This document shows positions 17,676-26,201 of a stretch of DNA of 64,000 bases, in pieces. This DNA is from Erythrobacter sp. AP23 (GTDB taxonomy: Bacteria; Pseudomonadota; Alphaproteobacteria; Sphingomonadales; Sphingomonadaceae): the NCBI RefSeq assembly GCF_001542855.1, contig NZ_LNBY01000018.1, positions 340,787 through 404,786 of the forward strand. The letters are read 5' to 3'. The position numbers and the translations under genes are program-made. Numbering within the stretch: the first letter of the stretch is position 1; the number at the start of each line of letters is the position of its first letter. The notes under the pieces were generated by a model that worked only from the letters and a program-made list of their open reading frames with translations, made no database searches and was not told the origin of the DNA.

Positions 17676-17909
17676 ATGAAGAAGATCATGCTTGTCGCCG
17701 TGCCCGCACTGTTCGCCCTTTCCGCCTGCGACGGCCCGGCTGAAGAGGCTGGCGAGGAAATCGACGATATCGCCGAGGCCGAGGCGGAGGTGATGGACGA
17801 ACGCGCCGAAGCGCTCGATGCCGTGGCCGATGCGACCGAAGACACCGGCGAATCCGCCGAGCTCGAACAGGAGGCCGAAGCCCTTGAGGAACAGGCCGAC
17901 GGCATCTGA
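17676..17909 (+). CDS. Small acidic lipoprotein
   Basis: A 77-residue protein with a lipoprotein signal peptide: MKKIMLV, a hydrophobic core and the lipobox LSAC with Cys18. The mature part is almost entirely Glu, Ala and Asp, in heptad-like patterns suggesting a helix or coiled coil. The start at 17676 is preceded by AGGGGAG and fits a signal peptide exactly. A terminator follows. Function unknown; it resembles in style, but not in clear sequence, the lipoprotein at 32939-33190. It may be an abundant Lpp-like envelope spacer, but that is a guess. Confidence 0.75.
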   Translation: MKKIMLVAVPALFALSACDGPAEEAGEEIDDIAEAEAEVMDERAEALDAVADATEDTGESAELEQEAEALEEQADGI

Positions 17910-17958
17910 TAGGCTGCCGCAAGTGTCGGAACGCTTGACTCCGACGCCGAAATCCTTA

Positions 17959-17988
17959 GAGGCCCGCCACCGAACGGCGGGTCTCTTT
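17959..17988 (+). terminator. Rho-independent terminator after the small lipoprotein gene
   Basis: Stem gaggcccgcc / ggcgggtctc (one G-U pair) with a 6-base loop and a short T-rich tail, about 50 bases after the lipoprotein stop codon. Confidence 0.75.
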
Positions 17989-18140
17989 GATTCTGCCCGT
18001 TCATCCGTCCGAGACAGTTGGTGAAGGCAATCTGGCCTTCTTAATTTCCAGCCTAGACGGGGAACAGAGATTTTCCGGCGATGCGCAAGCCTCGCCGTTT
18101 CGCGCCGGATGGCGCACTCCTTCCCCATCAACGGACTCGC

Positions 18141-18217
18141 CCGTTCCGGTTCGCCGGAATGGACAAACGTAGCCGGTCGCCTGCCGCAAGCGGGTGGCCA
18201 TAGTGAAGGAGTATGGC
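18141..18217 (+). promoter_or_regulatory. Candidate L10 autoregulatory leader in front of rplJ
   Basis: A 9-bp hairpin with a TTCG loop (18141-18162) sits about 55 bases before the rplJ start, in a leader with further GC-rich pairing potential. Ribosomal proteins L10/L7-L12 are known to bind such leaders and repress their own translation. The position fits; I cannot confirm the consensus fold by eye. Confidence 0.4.
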
Positions 18218-18733
18218 ATGGATCGTTCGCAGAAAGCCGATGCGGTCGCCCAGCTCAGCGATGTCTTCAGCCAGGCCGGCGTGGTGGTCGTCACCCGCAA
18301 CCTGGGCCTGACGGTCGAACAGTCGACCGAACTGCGCTCGAAGATGCGTGAAGCAGGGGCAACCTACAAGGTTGCGAAGAACCGTCTTGCCAAGCTCGCC
18401 CTGAAGGACACCGACTATGCAGGTATCGACGAATACCTGACCGGTCCGACCGCCCTCGGATATTCCGAGGATCCGGTTGCCGCGGCCAAGGCCGTGGTGG
18501 ACTTCGCCAAGACCACCGACAAGATCGAAATCATCGGCGGTTCGATGGGCGCGCAGAAGCTCGACGAAGCAGGGGTCAAGGCGCTCGCCTCGATGCCCAG
18601 CCTCGACGAACTTCGTGGCACGATCGTGGGCCTCCTCAACGCGCCGGCGACCAAGGTCGTCCGCACGGTCAAGGAACCCACCTCGATGCTCGCACGCGTT
18701 TTCGGTGCCTATGGCGCCAAGGAAGCCGCGTAA
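18218..18733 (+). CDS. rplJ: 50S ribosomal protein L10
   Basis: Component of the ribosomal stalk base, which holds the L7/L12 dimers and contacts the 23S rRNA GTPase centre. The protein (171 residues from this start) shows the family signatures RSQKADAVAQLSDVF at the N-terminus, KNRLAKLAL, and ALAS-PS-DELRGTIVGLLNAP. An ATG 24 bases upstream is in frame, but ATG 18218 has AAGGAG six bases before it and gives the standard MDRSQK start of sphingomonads. It is followed by rplL at 83 bases. The pair lies apart from rpoBC, which is unusual. Confidence 0.97.
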   Translation: MDRSQKADAVAQLSDVFSQAGVVVVTRNLGLTVEQSTELRSKMREAGATYKVAKNRLAKLALKDTDYAGIDEYLTGPTALGYSEDPVAAAKAVVDFAKTTDKIEIIGGSMGAQKLDEAGVKALASMPSLDELRGTIVGLLNAPATKVVRTVKEPTSMLARVFGAYGAKEAA

Positions 18734-18816
18734 GAGCTGGTTCTCGCGCAGAACACATATTCATCGGGGCATTCGTCCATCAGGACACCCCGGCCTTATA
18801 TTTGGAGTGAAACATC

Positions 18817-19197
18817 ATGGCCGATATCGCCAAGCTTGTTGAAGAACTGTCGAAGCTGACCGTCATGGAAGCCGCTGAGCTTGCCAAGGCGCTCGAAGAA
18901 GAGTGGGGCGTTAGCGCCGCCGCTGCCGTTGCCGTTGCCGGTCCCGCCGCTGGTGGCCCCGACGGTGGCGCCGCTGCCGAAGAAAAGGACGAATTCGACG
19001 TCGTCCTGACCGGCGACGGTGGCAAGAAGATCCAGGTTATCAAGGAAGTCCGCGCCATCACCGGCCTGGGCCTCTCGGAAGCCAAGGCTCTCGTCGAAGG
19101 CGCGCCCAAGCCGCTCAAGGAAGGCGTCAACAAGGCGGAAGCCGAAGAAATCAAGGGCAAGATCGAAGCAGCCGGCGGTACCGTCGAGCTCAAGTAA
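18817..19197 (+). CDS. rplL: 50S ribosomal protein L7/L12
   Basis: The multi-copy stalk protein that recruits and activates translation GTPases. The 126 residues show the canonical parts: an N-terminal dimerisation helix pair ([22 protein letters not shown]), a flexible Ala/Gly-rich hinge (around residues 35-55) and the C-terminal globular domain ([24 protein letters not shown]...). The start has a GGAG site close upstream. A strong terminator follows about 60 bases downstream, closing the rplJL unit, so it cannot read into rpoB, which in addition lies on the other strand. Confidence 0.98.
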   Translation: MADIAKLVEELSKLTVMEAAELAKALEEEWGVSAAAAVAVAGPAAGGPDGGAAAEEKDEFDVVLTGDGGKKIQVIKEVRAITGLGLSEAKALVEGAPKPLKEGVNKAEAEEIKGKIEAAGGTVELK

Positions 19198-19260
19198 GCC
19201 CTGTCCCCGCGCAGGCGGGGATCTGCTTACGCTTCGATCTCGTTTCGCGAGATCACGCGA

Positions 19261-19290
19261 AGGGCGGTGCCAGGTGGCGCCGCCCTTTTT
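19261..19290 (+). terminator. Rho-independent terminator of rplJL
   Basis: Stem agggcggtgcc / ggcgccgccct (11 pairs, one G-U) with a 4-base loop followed by five T. A smaller ccccgc/gcggggg-type hairpin lies just after the rplL stop at about 19205-19220. Confidence 0.9.
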
Positions 19291-19322
19291 CGTCGGTCCT
19301 TATCGCCCGCGGCCAGTCGTGG

Positions 19323-19988
19323 TTAGCCGAGCTGGGTTTGCTCGACGGTATAAAAGAGTCCCTTCCCGTCCTCGCGACGGCGCAGGACGATGTGGTTTTC
19401 GGGAACATGCGGCCCGATGGCATCGGCGAGCGAGCCGGATTGCAGCCGCGTAAAATCCTCGTCCGAGAGCGTCTGGAAATTGAGCCCCTCGTCCGCCGCA
19501 AAGACCAAAGCTGCCGGCGCCTGGCCGGACAAGCGCGCCATGAAGGTCGCTGCGGGCTCACTCGTCATGTATCCGTGCAGTTCGAGGATCTGGGTCAGCG
19601 AATGCGCAAAGGCGACATGATTGTTGCCCTTGCCATTATGCCATTTGCACAGCGGCATAAGATAACAGATGTTCGACGACGGTACGGTGCCGTCCATATT
19701 GGGCGTCATATGCCCGCCCACCTGAAATGCCGGATGGGAATGGTCGGACGTCTGCGGATCGACATAGCAATGGTCATTGGTGCCCACGCCGATGCCGAGC
19801 TGCTGAAGCAGATACGTCCAGCTCGGATAGCCGGGGATCTTGGGGTCGTGGGTGCTGCCGATCACATTGTATAGCGCAGCCGTATAGGTCACCACATTCG
19901 CGCTCGTCGACATCAGCCGCTTGTCCCCGAAACGGCTGACGAATTCCCGCAATACGCCGATCGGCTCTTCCGGACCCGGATTTTCCAT
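19323..19988 (-). CDS. Conserved-looking hypothetical protein with Cys/His motif
   Basis: A 221-residue soluble protein with no signal peptide. Its middle holds a striking motif: HPAFQVGGHMTPN, then ICYLMPLCKWHNGKG. The order GGH-M, then two cysteines and a His-Asn pair around a LMPLC core, resembles zinc-stabilised HNH-like folds, but I cannot assign it to a named family. The start is supported by GGAGAG before the ATG. It lies convergent with rplL and upstream of nothing on its strand. No function is assigned; nuclease is only one possibility. Confidence 0.65.
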   Translation of the reverse strand: MENPGPEEPIGVLREFVSRFGDKRLMSTSANVVTYTAALYNVIGSTHDPKIPGYPSWTYLLQQLGIGVGTNDHCYVDPQTSDHSHPAFQVGGHMTPNMDGTVPSSNICYLMPLCKWHNGKGNNHVAFAHSLTQILELHGYMTSEPAATFMARLSGQAPAALVFAADEGLNFQTLSDEDFTRLQSGSLADAIGPHVPENHIVLRRREDGKGLFYTVEQTQLG

Positions 19989-20357
19989 AATTTCTCTCCA
20001 TCATGCTGCAGACGATGGATGCCTGCGAGTGCGCTGATGGCCAAATGTCCTTGCATCCATATCCGACCGGATCCCGTGCAATCGGCTCGAGCGACCGGCC
20101 TGCGGTCTTCCGGCTCGGTGGCCGGCACCAGCCTGGGATCGCCCCAGCACTGCATCGCCAGACCCCGTATTGCGCGCACCGAAGGGCTCGATCGGAAGCA
20201 GGCAAAGCCATTACATCCCCACCGGACCGAACTCTGGCCCCAACCAAATGAGAGGCTTGGCTGTGTGGCGTGTGCGCACCATAGGAAACGCGAATTGCGC
20301 TTTCGCCCGTACGACGGTTTGAGCGGCGTCCCCCCTTGCCCTATCCGGTCCGGCTGC
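19989..20357. other. Intergenic region upstream of the MATE gene
   Basis: About 370 bases between divergent genes. Several overlapping open frames exist on both strands, but none has a ribosome binding site or protein-like composition. I see no clear promoter, repeat or RNA gene here. Confidence 0.5.
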
Positions 20358-21785
20358 ATGACGCACGAGACCGCCATGGAGCCCACGCCCCCCATTGCGG
20401 AACCGGGCGGTGACGGCTGGCGCGACGAACTGGTCGCGACGCTGCGGCTGAGCTGGCCGCTGGCGGCGGCGAACCTTTTGCAGATGCTGACCTATGCCAT
20501 CGACGTGATCTTCATCGCGCGGCTGGGCGAGGACCAGTTGGCCGCTTCGGCGCTCGCCGTCGCTCTATTCGGCCTCGTGCTATGGGCCTTGTCTGGCCTG
20601 ACCGGCGCGGTCGCTCCGGTCGCGGCCGCCGAGCTAGGCGAACGCGCGCCCGCGCTGCGCCCCGTGCGCCGTTCGGTGCGCATGGCGCTGTGGCTGGCAT
20701 TGTTTTCCGGAGTGGGCGGGATCGGCCTGTGCTTGCTGCTCGGCCCGCTGATGCGCGTGACCGGTCAGGAACCGCAGATCGTCGCCATGGCGATCGAATA
20801 CAACACGCTGCTGGTGCTGAGCCTCGTGCCGATGCTGTTCAATAACGTTTTGCGCAGCTTCGTCTCGACGCTCGACCGGCCGATTTTCGCGACCGCGATC
20901 ACCGCTGGCGGAATATTCGTCAATGCGCTTGCCAATTACGCCTTCATCTTCGGCAATTTCGGCGCACCTGAACTGGGCCTCAAGGGCGCGGCGGTGGCGA
21001 CGATCATAACCACGCTGACCACGCTCCTCGCCTATGTCGTCGCGATTCGGCTCGACCCGCGGCTGCATCGCTATCGCATCTTCGGCCGCTGGTGGTCGCC
21101 CGACTGGCCGCGCTTCTGGCATATCGCACGCGTGGGCACGCCGATCGCGCTGACGATCACCGCAGAGGCCGGGATATTCGGGGCGGCCGCCTTCCTCATG
21201 GGCAATATCGGCGCGAGCCAGCTTGCCGCGCATACCGTGGCGCTGCAGATCGCCGCGCTCGCCTTCCAGGTGCCTTTCGGCGTCGGACAGGCGGCGACGA
21301 TCCGCGTGGGCTATTTCTATGGCGCGCGCGATGCCGAGGGGATGAAGCGCGCGGGCTGGACCGCAATCGTCGTGGGCACGGGCTTCATGGCGCTGACCGC
21401 TCTCGCCATGGTGGTCATTCCCAAACCTCTGATTGCGATCTACGTCGACCCATGGGACCCGAAGAACGCGGTGCTGGTCGGCTTCGCGCTGCAATACATC
21501 GTGATCGCCGCGGCCTTCCAGCTGTTCGACGGCATGCAGGCGGTCGCTGCGGGCGCGCTGCGCGGTTTGCAGGATACGCGGGTCCCGATGTGGATCGCGG
21601 CCTTCGCCTATTGGGTGCCGGGCATCGGCCTGTCGCTCTACCTCGGCTTCTATACTCCGCTCGAGGGTGTGGGCGTGTGGATCGGGCTCGCGACCGGCCT
21701 CACCGTTGCCGCTGCGCTGCTCGGCTGGCGCTGGCACCGGCGCGAAAGACTCGGGCTGACGGACAGACCCCCTCGCCTGGCCTGA
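20358..21785 (+). CDS. MATE family multidrug/sodium antiporter
   Basis: An inner-membrane transporter of 475 residues that would export cationic drugs or metabolites in exchange for Na+ or H+. About 12 hydrophobic helices are visible in two repeated halves. The N-terminal half has the MATE-typical AANLLQMLTYAIDVIFIARLG and the C-terminal half the matching GTPIALTITAEAGIFGAAAFLMGNIG and QVPFGVGQAATIRVG. The frame is open far upstream, but homologues begin close to the first helix; ATG 20358 or 20376 are both possible. The substrate is unknown. Confidence 0.9.
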   Translation: MTHETAMEPTPPIAEPGGDGWRDELVATLRLSWPLAAANLLQMLTYAIDVIFIARLGEDQLAASALAVALFGLVLWALSGLTGAVAPVAAAELGERAPALRPVRRSVRMALWLALFSGVGGIGLCLLLGPLMRVTGQEPQIVAMAIEYNTLLVLSLVPMLFNNVLRSFVSTLDRPIFATAITAGGIFVNALANYAFIFGNFGAPELGLKGAAVATIITTLTTLLAYVVAIRLDPRLHRYRIFGRWWSPDWPRFWHIARVGTPIALTITAEAGIFGAAAFLMGNIGASQLAAHTVALQIAALAFQVPFGVGQAATIRVGYFYGARDAEGMKRAGWTAIVVGTGFMALTALAMVVIPKPLIAIYVDPWDPKNAVLVGFALQYIVIAAAFQLFDGMQAVAAGALRGLQDTRVPMWIAAFAYWVPGIGLSLYLGFYTPLEGVGVWIGLATGLTVAAALLGWRWHRRERLGLTDRPPRLA

Positions 21786-21836
21786 ACACGCGCACACCCC
21801 GGCGAAAGCATCGCAACTTTTTTCGCCGACGCCCCG

Positions 21837-21865
21837 TTGACTCGACGAAAAGGCGTCCCCAAATG
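21837..21865 (+). promoter_or_regulatory. Candidate groESL promoter
   Basis: TTGACT (21837-21842), a 17-base spacer and CAAATG (21860-21865) lie just upstream of the CIRCE element, placing the likely start of transcription at its left edge. The -10 match is weak. Confidence 0.4.
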
Positions 21866-21872
21866 CGCCTCG

Positions 21873-21899
21873 CTGGCACTCTCGGAGTGGGAGTGCCAA
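21873..21899 (+). promoter_or_regulatory. CIRCE element (HrcA operator)
   Basis: The inverted repeat CTGGCACTC-N9-GAGTGCCAA matches the CIRCE consensus (TTAGCACTC-N9-GAGTGCTAA) with exact 9-9-9 spacing. It lies 36 bases before the groES start. HrcA, encoded elsewhere, is expected to repress groESL here until heat or unfolded protein titrates GroEL. Confidence 0.93.
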
Positions 21900-21935
21900 C
21901 TCTTGTTCCACACTCTTAGAAGAGAGGTCATCACT

Positions 21936-22223
21936 ATGGCATTTCGTCCGCTGCACGACCGCGTTCTGGTCCGTCGCATCGAAGCCGAAGAAAAGACCGC
22001 GGGCGGGATCATCATTCCCGATAGCGCCAAGGAAAAGCCGAGCGAAGGCGAAATCGTCGCCGTCGGCGATGGCGCCCGCGACGATGACGGCGATCGTATC
22101 CCGCTCGACGTCAAGGCTGGCGACCGCGTGCTGTTCGGCAAATGGTCCGGCACCGAGGTCAAGCTCGATGGCGAAGACCTGCTGATCATGAAGGAAAGCG
22201 ACATCATGGGGATCATCGGCTGA
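21936..22223 (+). CDS. groES: Co-chaperonin GroES
   Basis: The 10-kDa lid of the GroEL chaperonin cage, 95 residues. The family pattern is complete: [27 protein letters not shown] at the N-terminus with the mobile loop around TAGGI, and the C-terminal [23 protein letters not shown]. The ATG at 21936 follows AGAGAGG and replaces a longer upstream frame that would cross the CIRCE element. groEL begins 53 bases downstream, the standard operon order. Confidence 0.98.
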   Translation: MAFRPLHDRVLVRRIEAEEKTAGGIIIPDSAKEKPSEGEIVAVGDGARDDDGDRIPLDVKAGDRVLFGKWSGTEVKLDGEDLLIMKESDIMGIIG

Positions 22224-22237
22224 GCCGATCCCGCTGA

Positions 22238-23929
<1,692 letters not shown>

Positions 23930-23960
23930 GCCCAGCTACCCAGCTTCACCGCAAAGAACG

Positions 23961-23996
23961 AGGCCCGGCAGGAGCGATCCTGCCGGGCCTTTCTTA
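23961..23996 (+). terminator. Rho-independent terminator of groESL
   Basis: A perfect 13-bp stem (aggcccggcagga / tcctgccgggcct) with a GCGA loop followed by TTCTT, about 32 bases after the groEL stop. Confidence 0.92.
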
Positions 23997-24105
23997 TTCC
24001 GGCGCCAGTCGCGGTCTCGTGCAATGGCTATCGATCGTGCAACATTGACATGCTTGATGGTCGGACCATTACATATTCATGAGTTTGCAACGGGGGGCAT
24101 CGGCG

Positions 24106-24741
24106 ATGGGTTCGTGGAGCAGTTTGGCAGTCACTGTCATTGCAGCAATCGCAACGACAAATTCCCAAGTCCTAACGGCGCAAACCGCCCCAATGCCGGC
24201 GGAGGAGCCTCCACCGCCTGTCGCGCAAGAAGAGAGCGCAGACGCGGTTACAAGGGGGGATTCGTGGAGCGCCGAACCCGAGCTGCGGTTCGTACCGATG
24301 GAAGTCGTCCAGCCTGTGCCGGTAGAGCTACCAGCCAGCCAGACCTTTCGCCAGCCGGCTAACCTGGCATTGACAGGCCCGGAAATCTCATGCGCTCCCG
24401 TCCCGGAGCCGTGTGTCCGGGTAATCGGACTGCCCGGCCTGTCATTCTATCTGATCCACAAACGCCGGTTTCGCCATTTCGCGACCCAAGGCGGGCGGCA
24501 GCCGTTCGACGCGGGACGGGGAATCGCTCGGATGCTTGCAATTGGGATCGATCGCAACCGCGTGTCGATGGAAGGAGAATTCTTTGGCCAATTGGGCAAG
24601 GTCTCGGAAGAATACTGGATCATTCCGTGGTGTGCGCGCGAAATCGACGGTCGCGAGCACTGGAAGGCCAGCTGGCGGACAAACGCGACCGTGGTCATGG
24701 CACCGGAGGGCGTCTCTGACGTATATGCCGCATGCCAATAG
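24106..24741 (+). CDS. Hypothetical exported protein
   Basis: A 211-residue protein not recognised. It begins with a hydrophobic stretch and an Ala-rich cleavage-like site (signal peptide to about residue 28), followed by a Pro/Glu/Val-rich segment and a globular part with four cysteines (pattern C-x7-C near residues 95-105, then WCAREIDG and the C-terminal YAACQ). An earlier in-frame ATG at 24079 is possible; 24106 was preferred because a G-rich site precedes it. The end overlaps the next gene by 10 bases, so the two are coupled and probably act together at the envelope. Confidence 0.55.
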   Translation: MGSWSSLAVTVIAAIATTNSQVLTAQTAPMPAEEPPPPVAQEESADAVTRGDSWSAEPELRFVPMEVVQPVPVELPASQTFRQPANLALTGPEISCAPVPEPCVRVIGLPGLSFYLIHKRRFRHFATQGGRQPFDAGRGIARMLAIGIDRNRVSMEGEFFGQLGKVSEEYWIIPWCAREIDGREHWKASWRTNATVVMAPEGVSDVYAACQ

Positions 24742-25295
24742 CCGAGCAATTCAAGTCGACCGAAATGGCAATCGGAGCGGGCGTCGCCTTCTTCGCGGAA
24801 ATGGCGAAGTATTACGCGATTTCGAATGTCGTCGATTTGCCCGAATCGCTCACTGGACTGCCACCGTTTCTCTCCACCTTGTCCGTCATCGTATTTGGCC
24901 TTCTGCTGGTCTATCTTTCGGACAGGGTGCTACAGACGAAGCCAGCCATCCTGGTCGTCATCGTCATCGCCATGCTCACTGGCGGAACATATTTGTCCTC
25001 ACGCTTCGCAAGTGAAGTCAAGCGCCACTCCATCGCGGTCGAATGCGTCGACTATCCACGATCCCTCATCCTCGAGCCCGAAGAGCCGAGTGCGCAATTG
25101 TCCCGATTGCTCGACGATGGCGGGGGCCTCGATCTCGCTTGGTGTGCCGAGAACAAAGTCGAGGTCAGGAGCATGATCAAGAAGCAGAACGCCAACCGGG
25201 CACATGGTCTCACGATCATGCTGATTGTGGCCGAGACTCTTCTCGCACTTGCACTGACACTGGCAGGGTGGCTGGTCGCCAACCGCCGGCAATAG
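24732..25295 (+). CDS. Hypothetical membrane protein
   Basis: A 187-residue protein with about three membrane helices (near 46-64, 69-88 and 159-182) and a soluble loop of about 70 residues between the second and third. Two cysteines in that loop (VECVDYP and LAWCAEN) could pair if it lies in the periplasm. It overlaps the preceding exported-protein gene by 10 bases. I recognise no family. The base composition is less GC-rich than the flanks, which may hint at a late-acquired or fast-evolving pair. Confidence 0.55.
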   Translation: MPIAEQFKSTEMAIGAGVAFFAEMAKYYAISNVVDLPESLTGLPPFLSTLSVIVFGLLLVYLSDRVLQTKPAILVVIVIAMLTGGTYLSSRFASEVKRHSIAVECVDYPRSLILEPEEPSAQLSRLLDDGGGLDLAWCAENKVEVRSMIKKQNANRAHGLTIMLIVAETLLALALTLAGWLVANRRQ

Positions 25296-25384
25296 CACCG
25301 CCCGACTCGTCACGCCTGACAAATGCGTGCACGCTTGTCGAATTCTCACAAGCAGCCGGTCTGAGCGCATGATAGACGGCGCGT

Positions 25385-26200
25385 ATGAGGCGAGATGGCG
25401 AAAATCGGACCTCCCGGACCGGTCTCGCCGGAGGCTTCGGTTTGCGGCAAGGACATTACGATAGCGCCAGGACACTATATGCGCGGGAGCGCTACACGAG
25501 GCCGAGGCAATCGGCCCCGATCCGCGTGGGCAAGCGATTGCGCGATCCGGTCAATCGCTGGTTTGCCCGTCAGTCGCTGATCGGCGACGAGGATATCCTC
25601 GCACCCGAGCACCTTCCCTGCCTCGCCGAGCTGCAACGCGAGTGGCGGACCGTCCAGGCAGAACTCGAACCCTTGCTGGCCGAGCGGGGCGCCATTCCCG
25701 CCTTCGGCAAGCTGTCGCCCGATCACCGGCGGATCGCCAACACCTCGGCATGGAAGAGCTTCTTCTTCGAAGGCTACGGCTTCAAGGCGCAGGCCAACCG
25801 CGCGCGCTGCCCGAAGACCGCAGCCATGCTCGACCGTATTCCGGGCCTGGTCGTGGCATTCTTCTCGATCATGGAGCCGGGCACGCATGTCCCGCGCCAT
25901 CGCGGGCTGACCAAGGCCTGGCTCAACTGCCATCTCGGCCTCGCCGTGCCGCAGGGCCCGGGCCGCTGCGAGATGGAAGTCAACGGCCGCCCGATGCGCT
26001 GGCACGAGGGCGCATGGCTCGTGTTCGACGAGACCAACCCGCACGAGGTCTGGAACGAGACCGCAAGCCCTCGAGTCGTGCTGTTCCTCCAGGTGCGCCG
26101 CCCGATGCGCTGGCCGGGCCGCATCGCGGCCCGGCTGCTCTATGCGATCATCCGTCGCACGGGTTTCGTGCAGGATGTGAAAAAGGCGATCGAAGCGTAG
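25385..26200 (+). CDS. Aspartyl/asparaginyl beta-hydroxylase family protein
   Basis: A 271-residue protein whose C-terminal two thirds match the Asp/Asn beta-hydroxylase (AspH/LpxO-like) 2-oxoglutarate/iron oxygenase domain. Visible are WKSFFFEGYG, PGTHVPRHRGLTKAWLNCHLGLAVP with an iron-ligand-type His, and the second-half FDETNPHEVWNET with the other His. Family members hydroxylate protein side chains or lipid A acyl chains. The first ~47 residues are low-complexity and Arg-rich; GTG 25526, just before GKRLRDPVNRW, could be the real start. It is convergent with the DUF305-LVIVD gene. Substrate unknown. Confidence 0.82.
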   Translation: MRRDGENRTSRTGLAGGFGLRQGHYDSARTLYARERYTRPRQSAPIRVGKRLRDPVNRWFARQSLIGDEDILAPEHLPCLAELQREWRTVQAELEPLLAERGAIPAFGKLSPDHRRIANTSAWKSFFFEGYGFKAQANRARCPKTAAMLDRIPGLVVAFFSIMEPGTHVPRHRGLTKAWLNCHLGLAVPQGPGRCEMEVNGRPMRWHEGAWLVFDETNPHEVWNETASPRVVLFLQVRRPMRWPGRIAARLLYAIIRRTGFVQDVKKAIEA

Positions 26201-26201
26201 G

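Larger units (their letters stand above)
17910..18217 (+). other. Intergenic region with terminator, rplJ promoter region and leader
   Basis: The 308 bases between the lipoprotein gene and rplJ hold a terminator, a possible weak promoter (TTGGTG at 18018, 17-base spacer, TTAATT at 18041) and a structured 5' leader of rplJ. No coding frame here has supporting features. Confidence 0.6.
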
